Below, one piece after another: positions 18,628 through 26,906 of a stretch of DNA of 50,232 bases. Made by a program: the position numbers and the translations under genes. Under the pieces are notes generated by a model. That model searched no databases. It was not told the origin of the DNA and was given only the letters and a program-made list of their open reading frames with translations. Each line of letters opens with the position of its first letter. Within the stretch, counting starts at the first letter, position 1. This DNA comes from Burkholderiales bacterium (lineage in GTDB: Bacteria; Pseudomonadota; Gammaproteobacteria; Burkholderiales; SG8-41), in assembly GCA_030833315.1 (NCBI GenBank), contig JAURHM010000001.1, positions 1 through 50,232 on the forward strand. Reading direction: 5' to 3'.

Positions 18628-19196
18628 CGCGGTGCATCCTCCAGGAAATTTTTCAACATCTGATGACCGTGCTCGGTCAGGATCGATTCAGGGTGGAACT
18701 GCACACCCTCGACCGCCAGCGTCTTGTGGCGCACGCCCATGATTTCGCCGTCATCCGTCCACGCCGTCACTTCCAGGCAATCCGGGATGCTGGCGCGCTC
18801 GATAACCAGCGAGTGGTAGCGCGTCGCTGAAAAGGGCTGCGGCAGGCCACGGAACACGCCGAGATTGTTATGCTGGATCAGCGAAGTCTTGCCGTGCATC
18901 AGCTGTTTGGCGTGAATGATTTTGCCGCCGAAAGCCTGGCCGATACTCTGATGGCCGAGGCAGACGCCGAGAATCGGAATTTTTCCGGCAAAGGCCTTGA
19001 TCGCCGGCACCGACACGCCCGCCTCGTTGGGCGTGCAAGGCCCGGGCGACACCACGATGCGCGCCGGCCTCATCCGCGCGATGTCGTCGACCGAAATCTC
19101 GTCGTTGCGATGAACGGCCACTTCCTCACCGAGTTCGCCGAAATACTGCACGAGGTTGTAGGTGAAGGAATCGTAATTGTCGATCATCAGTAACAT
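18624..19196 (-). CDS. trpG: Anthranilate synthase component II (glutamine amidotransferase)
   Basis: Releases ammonia from glutamine for TrpE; in bacteria without a separate PabA it may also serve p-aminobenzoate synthesis. 190 residues, class I amidotransferase. The opening is [18 protein letters not shown], the nucleophile is Cys79 in [12 protein letters not shown], and the VQFHPESIL segment holds the His and Glu. I chose the ATG at 19196; the longer frame to 19424 runs into trpE in another frame. It starts 10 bases after the trpE stop. Confidence 0.97.
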   Translation of the reverse strand: MLLMIDNYDSFTYNLVQYFGELGEEVAVHRNDEISVDDIARMRPARIVVSPGPCTPNEAGVSVPAIKAFAGKIPILGVCLGHQSIGQAFGGKIIHAKQLMHGKTSLIQHNNLGVFRGLPQPFSATRYHSLVIERASIPDCLEVTAWTDDGEIMGVRHKTLAVEGVQFHPESILTEHGHQMLKNFLEDAPR

Positions 19197-19206
19197 GGCG
19201 ATCCCC

Positions 19207-20685
19207 TCAGTCGAGCCGCGTATCGAGGCCGGCTTCAGCCATTTCCGCTGCCCGCAGCAGCGCCCGTGCCTTGTTCTGCGTTTCCTGCCATTCGGCCTCG
19301 GGCTGTGAATCGGCAACCACGCCGCCGCCCGCCTGCACATGCAGCCTGCCGTCCTTGACCACTGCAGTGCGCAGGGCAATGGCCACGTCCATATTGCCGT
19401 GGAAACCGAGATAACCGACGGCACCGGCGTAAATGCAGCGTTTCACCGGCTCCAATTCATCAATGATTTCCATCGCGCGCACCTTCGGCGCACCCGATAC
19501 GGTGCCTGCCGGAAAGGTCGCGCGCAACACGTCGATCGCATTCAGTCCGGGCTTCAGCCGCGCCTCGACGTTGGACACGATGTGCATTACATGCGAATAG
19601 CGCTCGATGACCATCTGCTCGGTGACACGCACGCTGCCGGTCTGCGCCACGCGGCCGGCGTCATTGCGGCCGAGGTCGACCAGCATGATGTGTTCGGCAC
19701 GTTCCTTGGCGTCGGCCAGCAGTTCATCAGCGAGCGCCGCATCTTCTTCCGGCGTAGCGCCGCGGCGGCGGGTACCGGCGATCGGCCGCACGGTGACGGT
19801 GTCGCCTTCCAGCCGCGCGAGGATTTCGGGGGAAGCGCCGACCACATTGAAATCGCCGCAGTCGAAATAGAACATGTAAGGCGACGGATTCAGCGTGCGC
19901 AATGCCCGATACAGCGACAGCGGCGTCGCGTGGAAAGGCTTGCTCATGCGCTGCGACGGCACCACCTGCATGATGTCGCCTTCGAAAATATAGTGCTTCG
20001 CGCGGTCCACTGCCTTGTAGTAAGCCGTCTCGCCGAATCCGGATACGGCGGGCTCTGACTTCGTTGGCAGGCTTTCCGGCAGTTTGACCGGTGCGCGCAG
20101 CCTGGCCAGTAAATCAGCAAGCCGCTGGCGCGCGGCAGCATAGGCGCCAGGTTTTCCAGGTTCGGCGTAAACCACCAGCGAGAGCTTTCCCGACAGGTTG
20201 TCGACAATGGCAATTTCTTCCGACACCAGCAGCATGATGTCGGGTGTACCCAGTTCATCACGCTTGTTAGCGCCGGCGGCCAGACGTTTTTCGATATAAC
20301 GCACGGTGTCATAGCCGAAATAACCGACCAGCCCGCCACAGAACCGCGGCAGTCGCGGATCGGTGGCGACCTTGAAGCGCTGCAGATACTTCTCGACAAA
20401 GCTCAGGGGATCATCGGCGCGCTCGCGCAGCACTTCGCGGCCATCGGTGATTTCGGTGCACTCGTATCCCCGCACTTCAATGCGGGTGCGCGCAGCCAGT
20501 CCGATGAAGGAATAACGGCCGTGGCGTTCGCCGCCGACCACGGACTCCAGCAGATAGGTCTGCGGCTGGTTGGCGAGCTTGAGATAGATCGACAGGGGGG
20601 TGTCGAGATCGGCGTAGGTCTCAAGCACCAGCGGCACGCGGTTGTAACCCGCTGCGGCGAGGCGATTGAATTCTGATTCGGTCAT
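19207..20685 (-). CDS. trpE: Anthranilate synthase component I
   Basis: Makes anthranilate from chorismate, the committed and feedback-inhibited step of tryptophan synthesis. 492 residues. The C-terminal chorismate-binding domain has [40 protein letters not shown] and [20 protein letters not shown]. The [18 protein letters not shown] segment near residue 50 belongs to the allosteric Trp-binding domain. GGAG lies 6 bases before the ATG. A candidate Trp leader peptide lies in the 111 bases between gph and trpE. Confidence 0.98.
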   Translation of the reverse strand: MTESEFNRLAAAGYNRVPLVLETYADLDTPLSIYLKLANQPQTYLLESVVGGERHGRYSFIGLAARTRIEVRGYECTEITDGREVLRERADDPLSFVEKYLQRFKVATDPRLPRFCGGLVGYFGYDTVRYIEKRLAAGANKRDELGTPDIMLLVSEEIAIVDNLSGKLSLVVYAEPGKPGAYAAARQRLADLLARLRAPVKLPESLPTKSEPAVSGFGETAYYKAVDRAKHYIFEGDIMQVVPSQRMSKPFHATPLSLYRALRTLNPSPYMFYFDCGDFNVVGASPEILARLEGDTVTVRPIAGTRRRGATPEEDAALADELLADAKERAEHIMLVDLGRNDAGRVAQTGSVRVTEQMVIERYSHVMHIVSNVEARLKPGLNAIDVLRATFPAGTVSGAPKVRAMEIIDELEPVKRCIYAGAVGYLGFHGNMDVAIALRTAVVKDGRLHVQAGGGVVADSQPEAEWQETQNKARALLRAAEMAEAGLDTRLD

Positions 20686-20737
20686 GTCTTACTCCACGAA
20701 AAAAGTACGAAAGGGCGGTCCGGCAGCAAACGCGTGT

Positions 20738-20794
20738 TCAGCAGCGCCAGCGCCAGGCTCCGGTCCGGTTTTCGCACTTCATCGAGAGCAGCAT
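20738..20794 (-). CDS. Candidate trp operon leader peptide
   Basis: An 18-codon ORF reading MLLSMKCENRTGAWRWRC, with Trp codons at positions 14 and 16 just before the stop. It starts 2 bases after the gph stop codon and ends 52 bases before the trpE ATG, where an attenuation leader would be expected. Two Trp in 18 residues is far above chance. The RNA that follows has GC-rich blocks and a TTTTTT run at 20698-20703, but I could not draw one unambiguous terminator/antiterminator pair, so attenuation is inferred from the peptide and position. There is no strong ribosome-binding site; coupling to gph translation would supply ribosomes. Confidence 0.5.
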   Translation of the reverse strand: MLLSMKCENRTGAWRWRC

Positions 20795-20796
20795 GA

Positions 20797-21483
20797 TTAA
20801 GGCTTTCTAATCAAAGGGATACAATCGGTCAGCGCGCCTACTATAGCATCAACATCAAGGCTCTGCACGTCGTGGCCCTCGTTGTAGCCATAGGGCACGC
20901 AGAACACCGGACAGCCTGCCGCTCGCGCCGCTAGCGCATCGTTTCCGGAATCGCCGACCATCAGCATGCGGGCCGGGGCAATACCGAACTGCCCGCAAAC
21001 GTGCAGCAACTGCATCGGATCCGGCTTTTTGCGTGCCAGGGAATCGCCGGACACCGTCTGCTCGAAAAAAGTCGCCAGACCGGTGCGCTCGAGCAGCGGC
21101 AGCGTAAACGCCCCCGCCTTGTTGGTGACGCAGGCCAGCCGGAAACCGGCAGCCCGCATCTGCTCCAGACCTTCACGCACGCCCGGATACATCGTGGTGT
21201 GGCGGCCGTTGACCTCGGTATAGAAGCGCTCGAACACCGGCATCGCACGGGCCATAGCCTCAGCAGTGGCTGTCCCGTCGATGTCGCGTGCCAGTGCACG
21301 CTCAACCAGCCGCGGGATGCCCTTGCCGACGAAATTACGCACGGTATCCAGCGGCAGCACGTCTTCGCCAAGTGCTTCAAGCATCAGGTTGGTGGCCGCG
21401 GCGAGATCCGGAATGGTGTCGAGCAGCGTGCCGTCGAGATCGATCATCACGGCTTCGACGGTGAGAGGAAACTGTTTTTTCAT
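20797..21483 (-). CDS. gph: Phosphoglycolate phosphatase
   Basis: HAD-family phosphatase removing 2-phosphoglycolate, made by RuBisCO oxygenation or DNA repair. 228 residues. HAD motif I is IDLDGTLLDT (residues 14-23), motif II is in CVTNKAG, and MLMVGDSGNDALAARAAG is motif IV. I chose the ATG at 21483; the frame to 21717 is longer, but its extra part is low-quality sequence antisense to nothing conserved. It lies between rpe and trpE, an order widespread in proteobacteria. Confidence 0.95.
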   Translation of the reverse strand: MKKQFPLTVEAVMIDLDGTLLDTIPDLAAATNLMLEALGEDVLPLDTVRNFVGKGIPRLVERALARDIDGTATAEAMARAMPVFERFYTEVNGRHTTMYPGVREGLEQMRAAGFRLACVTNKAGAFTLPLLERTGLATFFEQTVSGDSLARKKPDPMQLLHVCGQFGIAPARMLMVGDSGNDALAARAAGCPVFCVPYGYNEGHDVQSLDVDAIVGALTDCIPLIRKP

Positions 21484-21556
21484 GTTTGCGGTAACAGGAC
21501 AGGCTTGCGCAGCGAATGCCGCGCGTGACAGACGGAAAATGAGACGGAAAATGAAA

Positions 21557-22219
21557 TCAGGATTTGGCGAGCGCAGCGCGCATCGCGGTAATCGTCGCCT
21601 TGTAGTCCCCGGCGCCGAAAATGGCCGAGCCGGCGACAAAGGTATCAGCTCCCGCCTTGGCAATCTCGGCGATGTTATCGGTTTTGACGCCACCGTCGAC
21701 TTCCAGCCAGATATCACGGCCGCTGCGTGCGATACGCTCGCGCACGGCTTTGATCTTGGCCAGCGCGCCGGGAATGAACGACTGCCCGCCGAAACCCGGG
21801 TTGACCGACATGATCAGCACCAGATCCAGCTTGTCGAGCACATGGTCGAGGTAATGCAGCGGCGTCGCGGGATTGAACACCAGCCCCGACTTGCAGCCCT
21901 GCTCCTTGATCAAGCCGATCGTGCGGTCAATGTGTTCGGAGGCCTCGGGGTGAAAGGAAATGATATTGGCGCCGGCCTTGGCGAAATCCGGAATGATGCG
22001 GTCGACCGGTTTCACCATCAAATGCACATCGATCGGCACCTGCACCAGCGGACGGATCGCCTGACAGACCATCGGCCCGATGGTCAGATTGGGCACGTAA
22101 TGGTTGTCCATGACGTCAAAATGGATGATGTCTGCGCCGGCAGCTACAACAGCCTTCACTTCTTCGCCAAGACGGGCGAAGTCGGCAGACAGGATGCTGG
22201 GCGCGATGCGATGGGTCAT
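21557..22219 (-). CDS. rpe: Ribulose-phosphate 3-epimerase
   Basis: Interconverts ribulose 5-phosphate and xylulose 5-phosphate in the pentose phosphate and Calvin cycles. 220 residues, TIM barrel. [14 protein letters not shown] starts the protein; [26 protein letters not shown] and [16 protein letters not shown] carry the metal-binding and catalytic residues. First gene of the rpe-gph-trpEGDC run, divergent from apaG across a 100-base gap. Confidence 0.97.
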   Translation of the reverse strand: MTHRIAPSILSADFARLGEEVKAVVAAGADIIHFDVMDNHYVPNLTIGPMVCQAIRPLVQVPIDVHLMVKPVDRIIPDFAKAGANIISFHPEASEHIDRTIGLIKEQGCKSGLVFNPATPLHYLDHVLDKLDLVLIMSVNPGFGGQSFIPGALAKIKAVRERIARSGRDIWLEVDGGVKTDNIAEIAKAGADTFVAGSAIFGAGDYKATITAMRAALAKS

Positions 22220-22321
22220 GGCGATATCCGGATTCAGTTCAGGGGAATTTTACCTGTTCTGGCGGTCCAATGAAGGCATTGCCAACTTCCGCCACCGAGC
22301 GGCGAATGCGAGAATAGGGCC

Positions 22322-22702
22322 ATGACCGAATCCAAATACCAGATCAGCGTATCGCCCCGCGCTTTTTACATCGCGGAGCAGTCCGATGCCGACGCCGGGC
22401 GATATGCCTTCGCCTATACCATCACCATCACCAACAACGGCGCCGTACCGGCGCAACTGATCAGCCGGCACTGGATCATTACCGATGCCAACAACCTGGT
22501 GCAGGAAGTCAAAGGCCAGGGCGTGGTCGGCGCCCAGCCCAAGCTGAAACCCGGCGAAAGTTTCGAATACACCAGCGGCTCGATGCTGGCGACACCGGTG
22601 GGCACGATGCGTGGCAGCTATCAGATGGTCGCCGACGACGGCACCCGTTTCGACGCGTCCATCCCCGAATTCACGCTGTCGGCGCCGCGCGTGCTGCACT
22701 AG
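22322..22702 (+). CDS. apaG: ApaG (DUF525) protein
   Basis: 126 residues of the ApaG family, a single immunoglobulin-like beta domain. Typical strands are ISVSPRAFYIAEQSDADAGR, YAFAYTITITNNGAVPAQL, SRHWIITDANN and VVGAQPKLKPGESFEYTSG. In enterobacteria ApaG is linked to Co2+ resistance and Mg2+ efflux; its molecular role is unresolved. It is separated from the methyltransferase gene by 25 bases. Confidence 0.95.
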   Translation: MTESKYQISVSPRAFYIAEQSDADAGRYAFAYTITITNNGAVPAQLISRHWIITDANNLVQEVKGQGVVGAQPKLKPGESFEYTSGSMLATPVGTMRGSYQMVADDGTRFDASIPEFTLSAPRVLH

Positions 22703-22727
22703 GCAGCTGCGCCAGGGTTACGCGCGC

Positions 22728-23501
22728 ATGTCGCTCCGCAACAGTTACACGCTTCTTGCGCCGGTCTATGACTGGCTGATCGGTCCTGCGCTGGCCCGCG
22801 TACGGGCACAAAGCCTGGCCCGCCTGCCATCGGCCGGGGCGCACATCCTGATCAACGGCGCCGGCACCGGACTTGATCTGCCGCTGTTGCCGGCAACTCA
22901 CCGTTACACCGCCCTCGACCTCACCCGCGCCATGATCAACAAGGCACAACCGCGCCGCGGCCGGCTGGATCTGCAATGGGTGCAGGGCGACAGCCAGCGG
23001 CTGCCGTTCCGCAATGACAGTTTTGATCATGTGCTGCTGCATCTGATCCTAGCCATTGTTCCTGACAGCCGCGCTGCGCTGCGTGAGACCGCGCGTGTGC
23101 TGTGCACCGGCGGCAGGGTATTTTTGCTGGATAAATTTCTGCGGCCCGGCGAAATCGCGCCGCTGCGACGGCTGTTCAATCCGCTGATGCGGCGGATTGT
23201 CACGCGCACCGATGTCGTTTTCGAAGACGTTCTTGCCGGATCACCCGGTCTGCGCGTGATTGACGATCAGCCGGTGATGGCCGGCGGCTGGTTCCGCATG
23301 ATCACGCTGGAAAAAACTGCGGCTCAGGATTTGCCGGGCGGATCCTCACCGGCATCATCCTTTTCGGGACGCGGCCAGGTCAGCCAGACAACACCGACCA
23401 GCAGCGATACCGCCACCGCCACTTCCAACAGAAACCAAATCAATCCGTTCATTGCGCCCCGTCTTTTGCCTGGATTTGCCGATGCATCAGCCCGACTGTA
23501 A
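22728..23501 (+). CDS. Class I SAM-dependent methyltransferase with antisense-like C-terminal run
   Basis: 257 residues. Motif I is HILINGAGTGLDLPLLP (about residues 42-58), and motif IV lies in RNDSFDHVLLHLILAIVPDS. ETARVLCTGGRVFLLDKFLRPGE follows, as in UbiE/phospholipid-type methyltransferases. The substrate is unknown; the quinone-like fold and a small downstream membrane protein leave lipid or quinone possible. The start is the ATG at 22728; the open frame before it lies inside apaG. The recognisable domain ends near MITLEKTAA. The last 55 or so residues are Ser/Thr-rich and overlap, on the opposite strand, a plausible small membrane protein, so the real stop was probably lost or the tail is not selected. 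Confidence 0.8.
   Translation: MSLRNSYTLLAPVYDWLIGPALARVRAQSLARLPSAGAHILINGAGTGLDLPLLPATHRYTALDLTRAMINKAQPRRGRLDLQWVQGDSQRLPFRNDSFDHVLLHLILAIVPDSRAALRETARVLCTGGRVFLLDKFLRPGEIAPLRRLFNPLMRRIVTRTDVVFEDVLAGSPGLRVIDDQPVMAGGWFRMITLEKTAAQDLPGGSSPASSFSGRGQVSQTTPTSSDTATATSNRNQINPFIAPRLLPGFADASARL
23324..23452 (-). CDS. Small single-pass membrane protein, 42 residues
   Basis: Reads MNGLIWFLLEVAVAVSLLVG, then VVWLTWPRPEKDDAGEDPPG and KS. One helix spans residues 4-25 and a short charged tail follows. No known domain. Codons look selected (GC-rich third positions, one clear helix), whereas the opposing methyltransferase tail looks random. The ATG at 23452 has ACGGGG 5 bases upstream, and it is divergent from mltA. 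It could instead be chance; conservation in relatives would decide. Confidence 0.55.
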   Translation of the reverse strand: MNGLIWFLLEVAVAVSLLVGVVWLTWPRPEKDDAGEDPPGKS

Positions 23502-24741
23502 CAAACTGCCTTTGCGTACGCTGCTCGCCGCCCTTGCCGGCGTATCGGTACTGCTTGCATGCCGCGCCACGCCGGAAAAACCCGCAGAGCCCCCGGTGCC
23601 GCCTGTGGCAATCGAACCCGCACCGGCCACTCCGGCAAAACCCGAAGTGCCGGCCATCGTTCAACCGACGCCACCGTTGCCCGCCAATCACCTGCGCCGC
23701 GGTGCGTGGAACGATCTGCCGGGCTGGCGCGACGACGATCCGGCAGCGGCATGGAATGCCCTGTTGACCAGTTGCAGCACCTTGAAAACACAGGAGTCCT
23801 GGCGAGCAGTCTGCGCGGCAGCGGCGGCGCTGCAACGCCCCAACCGCGAACAGGCTCGACGTTTTTTTGAAACCCAGTTCAACCCCTACCAGCTGTTGCA
23901 GCCGGATGGCGGTGTCGAAGGACTCGCCACCGGTTATTACGAACCGCTGCTGCGGGGTAGTCGCACGCCGACGGCGCGCTACCGTTATCCGGTTTACGGC
24001 GTACCCGATGACCTGCTGGTACTCGACATGCCGGCATTCAGCGCCGAGCCGCGGGATTCGCGGGCCCGGGCGCGTATCGACGGCAAACGCGTCGTGCCTT
24101 ATTTTGACCGCGCGCAGATCGAAGCCGGCACTGCACCGGTCCGCGGCAAGGAAATCGCCTGGGTCGACGATCCGGTGGAACTGTTCTTTCTGCAGATTCA
24201 GGGCTCGGGCCGCCTCGATCTCGAGGACGGCAGCGTGCTGCGCCTCGGGTATGCCGATCACAACGGCCAACCTTACCGGTCCATCGGCCGGCTGCTGATC
24301 GACCGCGGCGAACTGACCGCGGATCGTGCGTCGATGCAGGGCATCAAGGCCTGGGCGCAACAGAATCCGGCCAAGCTGCGCGCAGTTCTCGATTACAACC
24401 CGCGTTATGTGTTTTTCCGCGAACTGCCGCAGGGCCTGAGCGGCCCTCTCGGCGCGCAAGGCGTGCCGCTGACCGCGCGCCGCTCGATCGCCGTTGATCC
24501 GCGCTTTGTACCGCTGGGTGCACCGGTTTTCCTCGCCACCACCTGGCCGCTGAGTGCAAAACCCCTGAACCAGTTGATGCTCGCGCAGGACACCGGGTCG
24601 GCGATCCGCGGCGCGGTACGCGCAGATTTCTTCTGGGGTTATGGCGACGATGCTGGACGCGAAGCCGGACGCATGAAGCAGCCCCTGCGCATGTGGGTGC
24701 TGCTGCCGCGCGGCTATCCGGTCAACGGCGCTGCCGACTGA
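23482..24741 (+). CDS. mltA: Membrane-bound lytic murein transglycosylase A
   Basis: Outer-membrane lipoprotein cutting glycan strands and leaving 1,6-anhydro-MurNAc, the substrate of AnmK encoded at 10043. 419 residues. The signal ends in a lipobox, SVLLAC (Cys27), followed by a Pro-rich linker. The MltA domain has LATGYYEPLLRGS and VDDPVELFFLQIQGSGRLDLE, and the 3D domain follows with SIAVDPRFVPLGAPVF and MLAQDTGSAIRGAVRADFFWG, holding the catalytic Asp. I preferred the ATG at 23482 to a TTG at 23452, since it places a correct signal peptide at the N-terminus. Confidence 0.95.
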   Translation: MHQPDCNKLPLRTLLAALAGVSVLLACRATPEKPAEPPVPPVAIEPAPATPAKPEVPAIVQPTPPLPANHLRRGAWNDLPGWRDDDPAAAWNALLTSCSTLKTQESWRAVCAAAAALQRPNREQARRFFETQFNPYQLLQPDGGVEGLATGYYEPLLRGSRTPTARYRYPVYGVPDDLLVLDMPAFSAEPRDSRARARIDGKRVVPYFDRAQIEAGTAPVRGKEIAWVDDPVELFFLQIQGSGRLDLEDGSVLRLGYADHNGQPYRSIGRLLIDRGELTADRASMQGIKAWAQQNPAKLRAVLDYNPRYVFFRELPQGLSGPLGAQGVPLTARRSIAVDPRFVPLGAPVFLATTWPLSAKPLNQLMLAQDTGSAIRGAVRADFFWGYGDDAGREAGRMKQPLRMWVLLPRGYPVNGAAD

Positions 24742-24754
24742 ATACAGCATCGTC

Positions 24755-26140
24755 ATGTTTGACCGTACGCAACGTGCCCTGCAATCGATACTCGACAGCG
24801 CCGGCTGGCGCGATGCCCCGCTGTCGGCACTGCGGATCACACCCTCGCCCAATGTGTTACCGACCACGCTGCCCATCGGCCCGCTCGCTGCGGCAACGCT
24901 GGGCGCCACCGGCCTCGCCGCCAGCACAATGTGGCAATTGCGCAGCGGTCGGCTGCAGCAAATCACCGTCGATACCCGTGCTGCCGCGCTGGCGATGACC
25001 TCGGCCACCTATTTGCGGGTCAACGGACAGCCGGTGAAATCCTGGGATCCGATCACCGGCTATTACCGGGTGCGTGACGGTGAATGGGTGTATCTGCACG
25101 GCAATTTCCCGCATCTGCGCGACGGGCTGCTGAAACTGTTTAACGTACCGAACGATCCGGCCGCTTTGCGCGCGGCGCTGGTGAACCGGTCTGCGACCGA
25201 CATCGAAAATGCAGCGGGACGTCTGGGTCTCTGCGGCGTCCATGTCCGCCGGCGCGAGCAATGGGAAGCGCATGCGCAAGCGCTCGCCACCGCGTCATTG
25301 CCGCTGCTTGAAATCACCCGCATTGGTGATGCGCCACCCCGCCCGCTGCCGGAAGCCGCGCGCCCGCTGTCGGGGATACGCGTGCTGGATCTGTCGCGCG
25401 TGATCGCCGGTCCGATGGCCGCACGCACGCTGGCTGAACACGGCGCCAGCGTATTGCAGGTCGGTGCGGCGCATCTGCCGTCCATTGAATCACTGGTCAT
25501 CGACACCGGCTTCGGCAAGCAGTCCTGTGCGATCAATCTTGATACGGCGGCCGGCAACAACACATTGCATGAACTGATCACCAGCGCCGACGTGTTTCTC
25601 AACGCCTACCGCCCCGGTACGCTGGATCGGCGCGGTTTTTCGCCGGCGGCACTGGCCGAGCGGCGACCCGGCATCGTTTATCTGACCATCAGTGCGTTTT
25701 CACGCGCCGGTCCCTGGGCGCAGCGCCGCGGATACGACACGCTGGTCGCCGCCGCCAGCGGCCTGACCCGCTCCGGCAATGAAGACCCGGCACGGCTGCC
25801 CTGCCAGCCGCTGGATTACCTGACCGGCTATCTCGGCGCTTTCGGTGCGATGCTGGCCTTGCAGCGCCGTGCGATGGAGGGCGGCGCCTGGCATGTGCAA
25901 CTGTCGCTGGAACGCACTTCGGCGTGGATCCGCGAAATGACTGACGCCCTGGGTCGCGAAACTGGGGTCGCATCCGAGGTCCCACACACGGCGACCATCA
26001 GCGATCTTTATGCCGAGTCGGCCTCCCGCTTCGGACTGCTGCGCCATCTCAAACCGGTGGTGCAGATGGCAGAAACGCCGGCGCGCTGGGAATGTCCACC
26101 GGTGCCGCTGGGCAGTGATCCGGCGCGCTGGGCTGATTGA
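24755..26140 (+). CDS. CaiB/BaiF (class III) CoA transferase-like protein with swapped halves
   Basis: 461 residues. The hallmark N-terminal segment of class III CoA transferases (SGIRVLDLSRVIAGPMAARTL followed by LAEHGASVLQV) appears only near residue 208. VFLNAYRPGTLDRRGF, PGIVYLTISAFSRAGPWAQR and RGYDTLVAAASGLTRSG follow. The first 200 residues (YYRVRDGEWVYLHGNFPHLRDG, REQWEAHAQALA) resemble the second half of ordinary family members. The order of halves is therefore permuted, or the protein is a remnant two-domain fusion; similar long forms are annotated in other betaproteobacteria. The acyl substrate is unknown and the catalytic Asp was not located with certainty. Confidence 0.8.
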   Translation: MFDRTQRALQSILDSAGWRDAPLSALRITPSPNVLPTTLPIGPLAAATLGATGLAASTMWQLRSGRLQQITVDTRAAALAMTSATYLRVNGQPVKSWDPITGYYRVRDGEWVYLHGNFPHLRDGLLKLFNVPNDPAALRAALVNRSATDIENAAGRLGLCGVHVRRREQWEAHAQALATASLPLLEITRIGDAPPRPLPEAARPLSGIRVLDLSRVIAGPMAARTLAEHGASVLQVGAAHLPSIESLVIDTGFGKQSCAINLDTAAGNNTLHELITSADVFLNAYRPGTLDRRGFSPAALAERRPGIVYLTISAFSRAGPWAQRRGYDTLVAAASGLTRSGNEDPARLPCQPLDYLTGYLGAFGAMLALQRRAMEGGAWHVQLSLERTSAWIREMTDALGRETGVASEVPHTATISDLYAESASRFGLLRHLKPVVQMAETPARWECPPVPLGSDPARWAD

Positions 26141-26257
26141 TCCGGCGCCGCCGGAAACCTTGCCAGCATCGTTGATGTGAGCGCACGCTAATTTATAAAT
26201 ACTTGTTTTTAATGAATATTTTTTAATACCCCCTGAAACCGCCCATAGCGCAGCCCA

Positions 26258-26366
26258 ATGAACATTGTTGTCCTCGGTGCCGGGTCACGGGCATTGCGAT
26301 GGCCTGGTATCTGCGTAAAGCCGGTCATGAGGTCACGGTCATCGACCGCCGCGAAGGCCCTAAACT
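26258..26366 (+). pseudogene. dadA: 5' remnant of D-amino acid dehydrogenase (dadA)
   Basis: The first 35 or so codons of a DadA-type flavoprotein survive: MNIVVLGAG, then, after a one-base deletion near 26284, TGIAMAWYLRKAGHEVTVID and RREGPKLA. Adding one A turns GGGTCACGG into GGG ATC ACG G and restores the FAD motif. Right after the REGP codons the sequence switches to the complement of a GAF-domain gene. It is thus frameshifted and has lost more than 90% of its length. AT-rich DNA precedes it. Confidence 0.8.
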
Positions 26367-26906
26367 CGCCGCCGCCCTTCTTGTTGAGAATCTCCATCAC
26401 ACCGACCTTGTTTCCGCCACGCGTGGCGATCAGCATGCACAGGATGTTGCGCGTGCGTTAGCCGGTGTCCCTGACCACGGCCTGGTTGAAGCGCGGATCG
26501 GCGTAGGCATCGGGAATGATTTCACCTGCGCCGCTGGTGAACACGGAACCCGCAATGCCCTGACCGGCGGGAAAACGCACTTCGCCCACGGTATTGCCCT
26601 GCATCACCCGGGAAAACAGTTCGCCGGTTTCAGCATCGTGCAGAAACAGCGAGCTGCGCTCGGCATCGAGCGACAGCGTATCGGAAACGCGGTTGGCGAC
26701 ATCGACCAATACGGCATTACGCCGGGCAACCACGGCGATTCGCAGCAAGAGCTGGACCTTGCCCGCATCCGGCAACCCGGCGAGCAACTGCTCCACGACA
26801 GCCGGCGCCAGACGGCGCCAGACGGCGCCAGACGGCGTTCAAATATGCCGCGGATGATCTCGGCACTGATCTCCGTTTCGGCACTGCCCTCAGCCAGCTT
26901 GCTCAT
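26366..26906 (-). pseudogene. GAF-domain signalling gene, decayed (probably a cyclase sensor module)
   Basis: The first residues (MSKLAEGSAETEISAEIIRG, then IFERRLAP) lead into a GAF domain (VSDTLSLDAERSSLFLHDAE, GQGIAGSVFTSGAGEI, then YADPRFNQAVVRDTG). Three lesions are visible. A 10-bp unit is present 3.4 times (26804-26837), and removing two copies restores one frame. A TAA at 26458-26460 replaces the expected Tyr codon in DTG-Y-RTRNILC. After VGVMEILNKKGGGEF the gene stops against the dadA remnant. GAF domains of this kind commonly precede an adenylate/guanylate cyclase domain, which would have been lost. Its ATG overlaps the stop of the EAL gene (ATGA). Confidence 0.85.
26804..26837. repeat. 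10-bp tandem repeat, 3.4 copies, breaking the GAF gene
   Basis: The unit GGCGCCAGAC occurs three times head to tail (26804-26833) plus GGCG. Since 10 is not a multiple of 3, each added copy shifts the frame. One copy gives the continuous frame ERRLAPAVVEQLLAGLP on the minus strand, so two extra copies were gained. Confidence 0.95.

Noticed and set aside
23449-25008. 519-codon minus-strand frame over mltA
   Set aside because: It is antisense to mltA and the CoA transferase start; low-complexity Arg/Ala/Gly composition.
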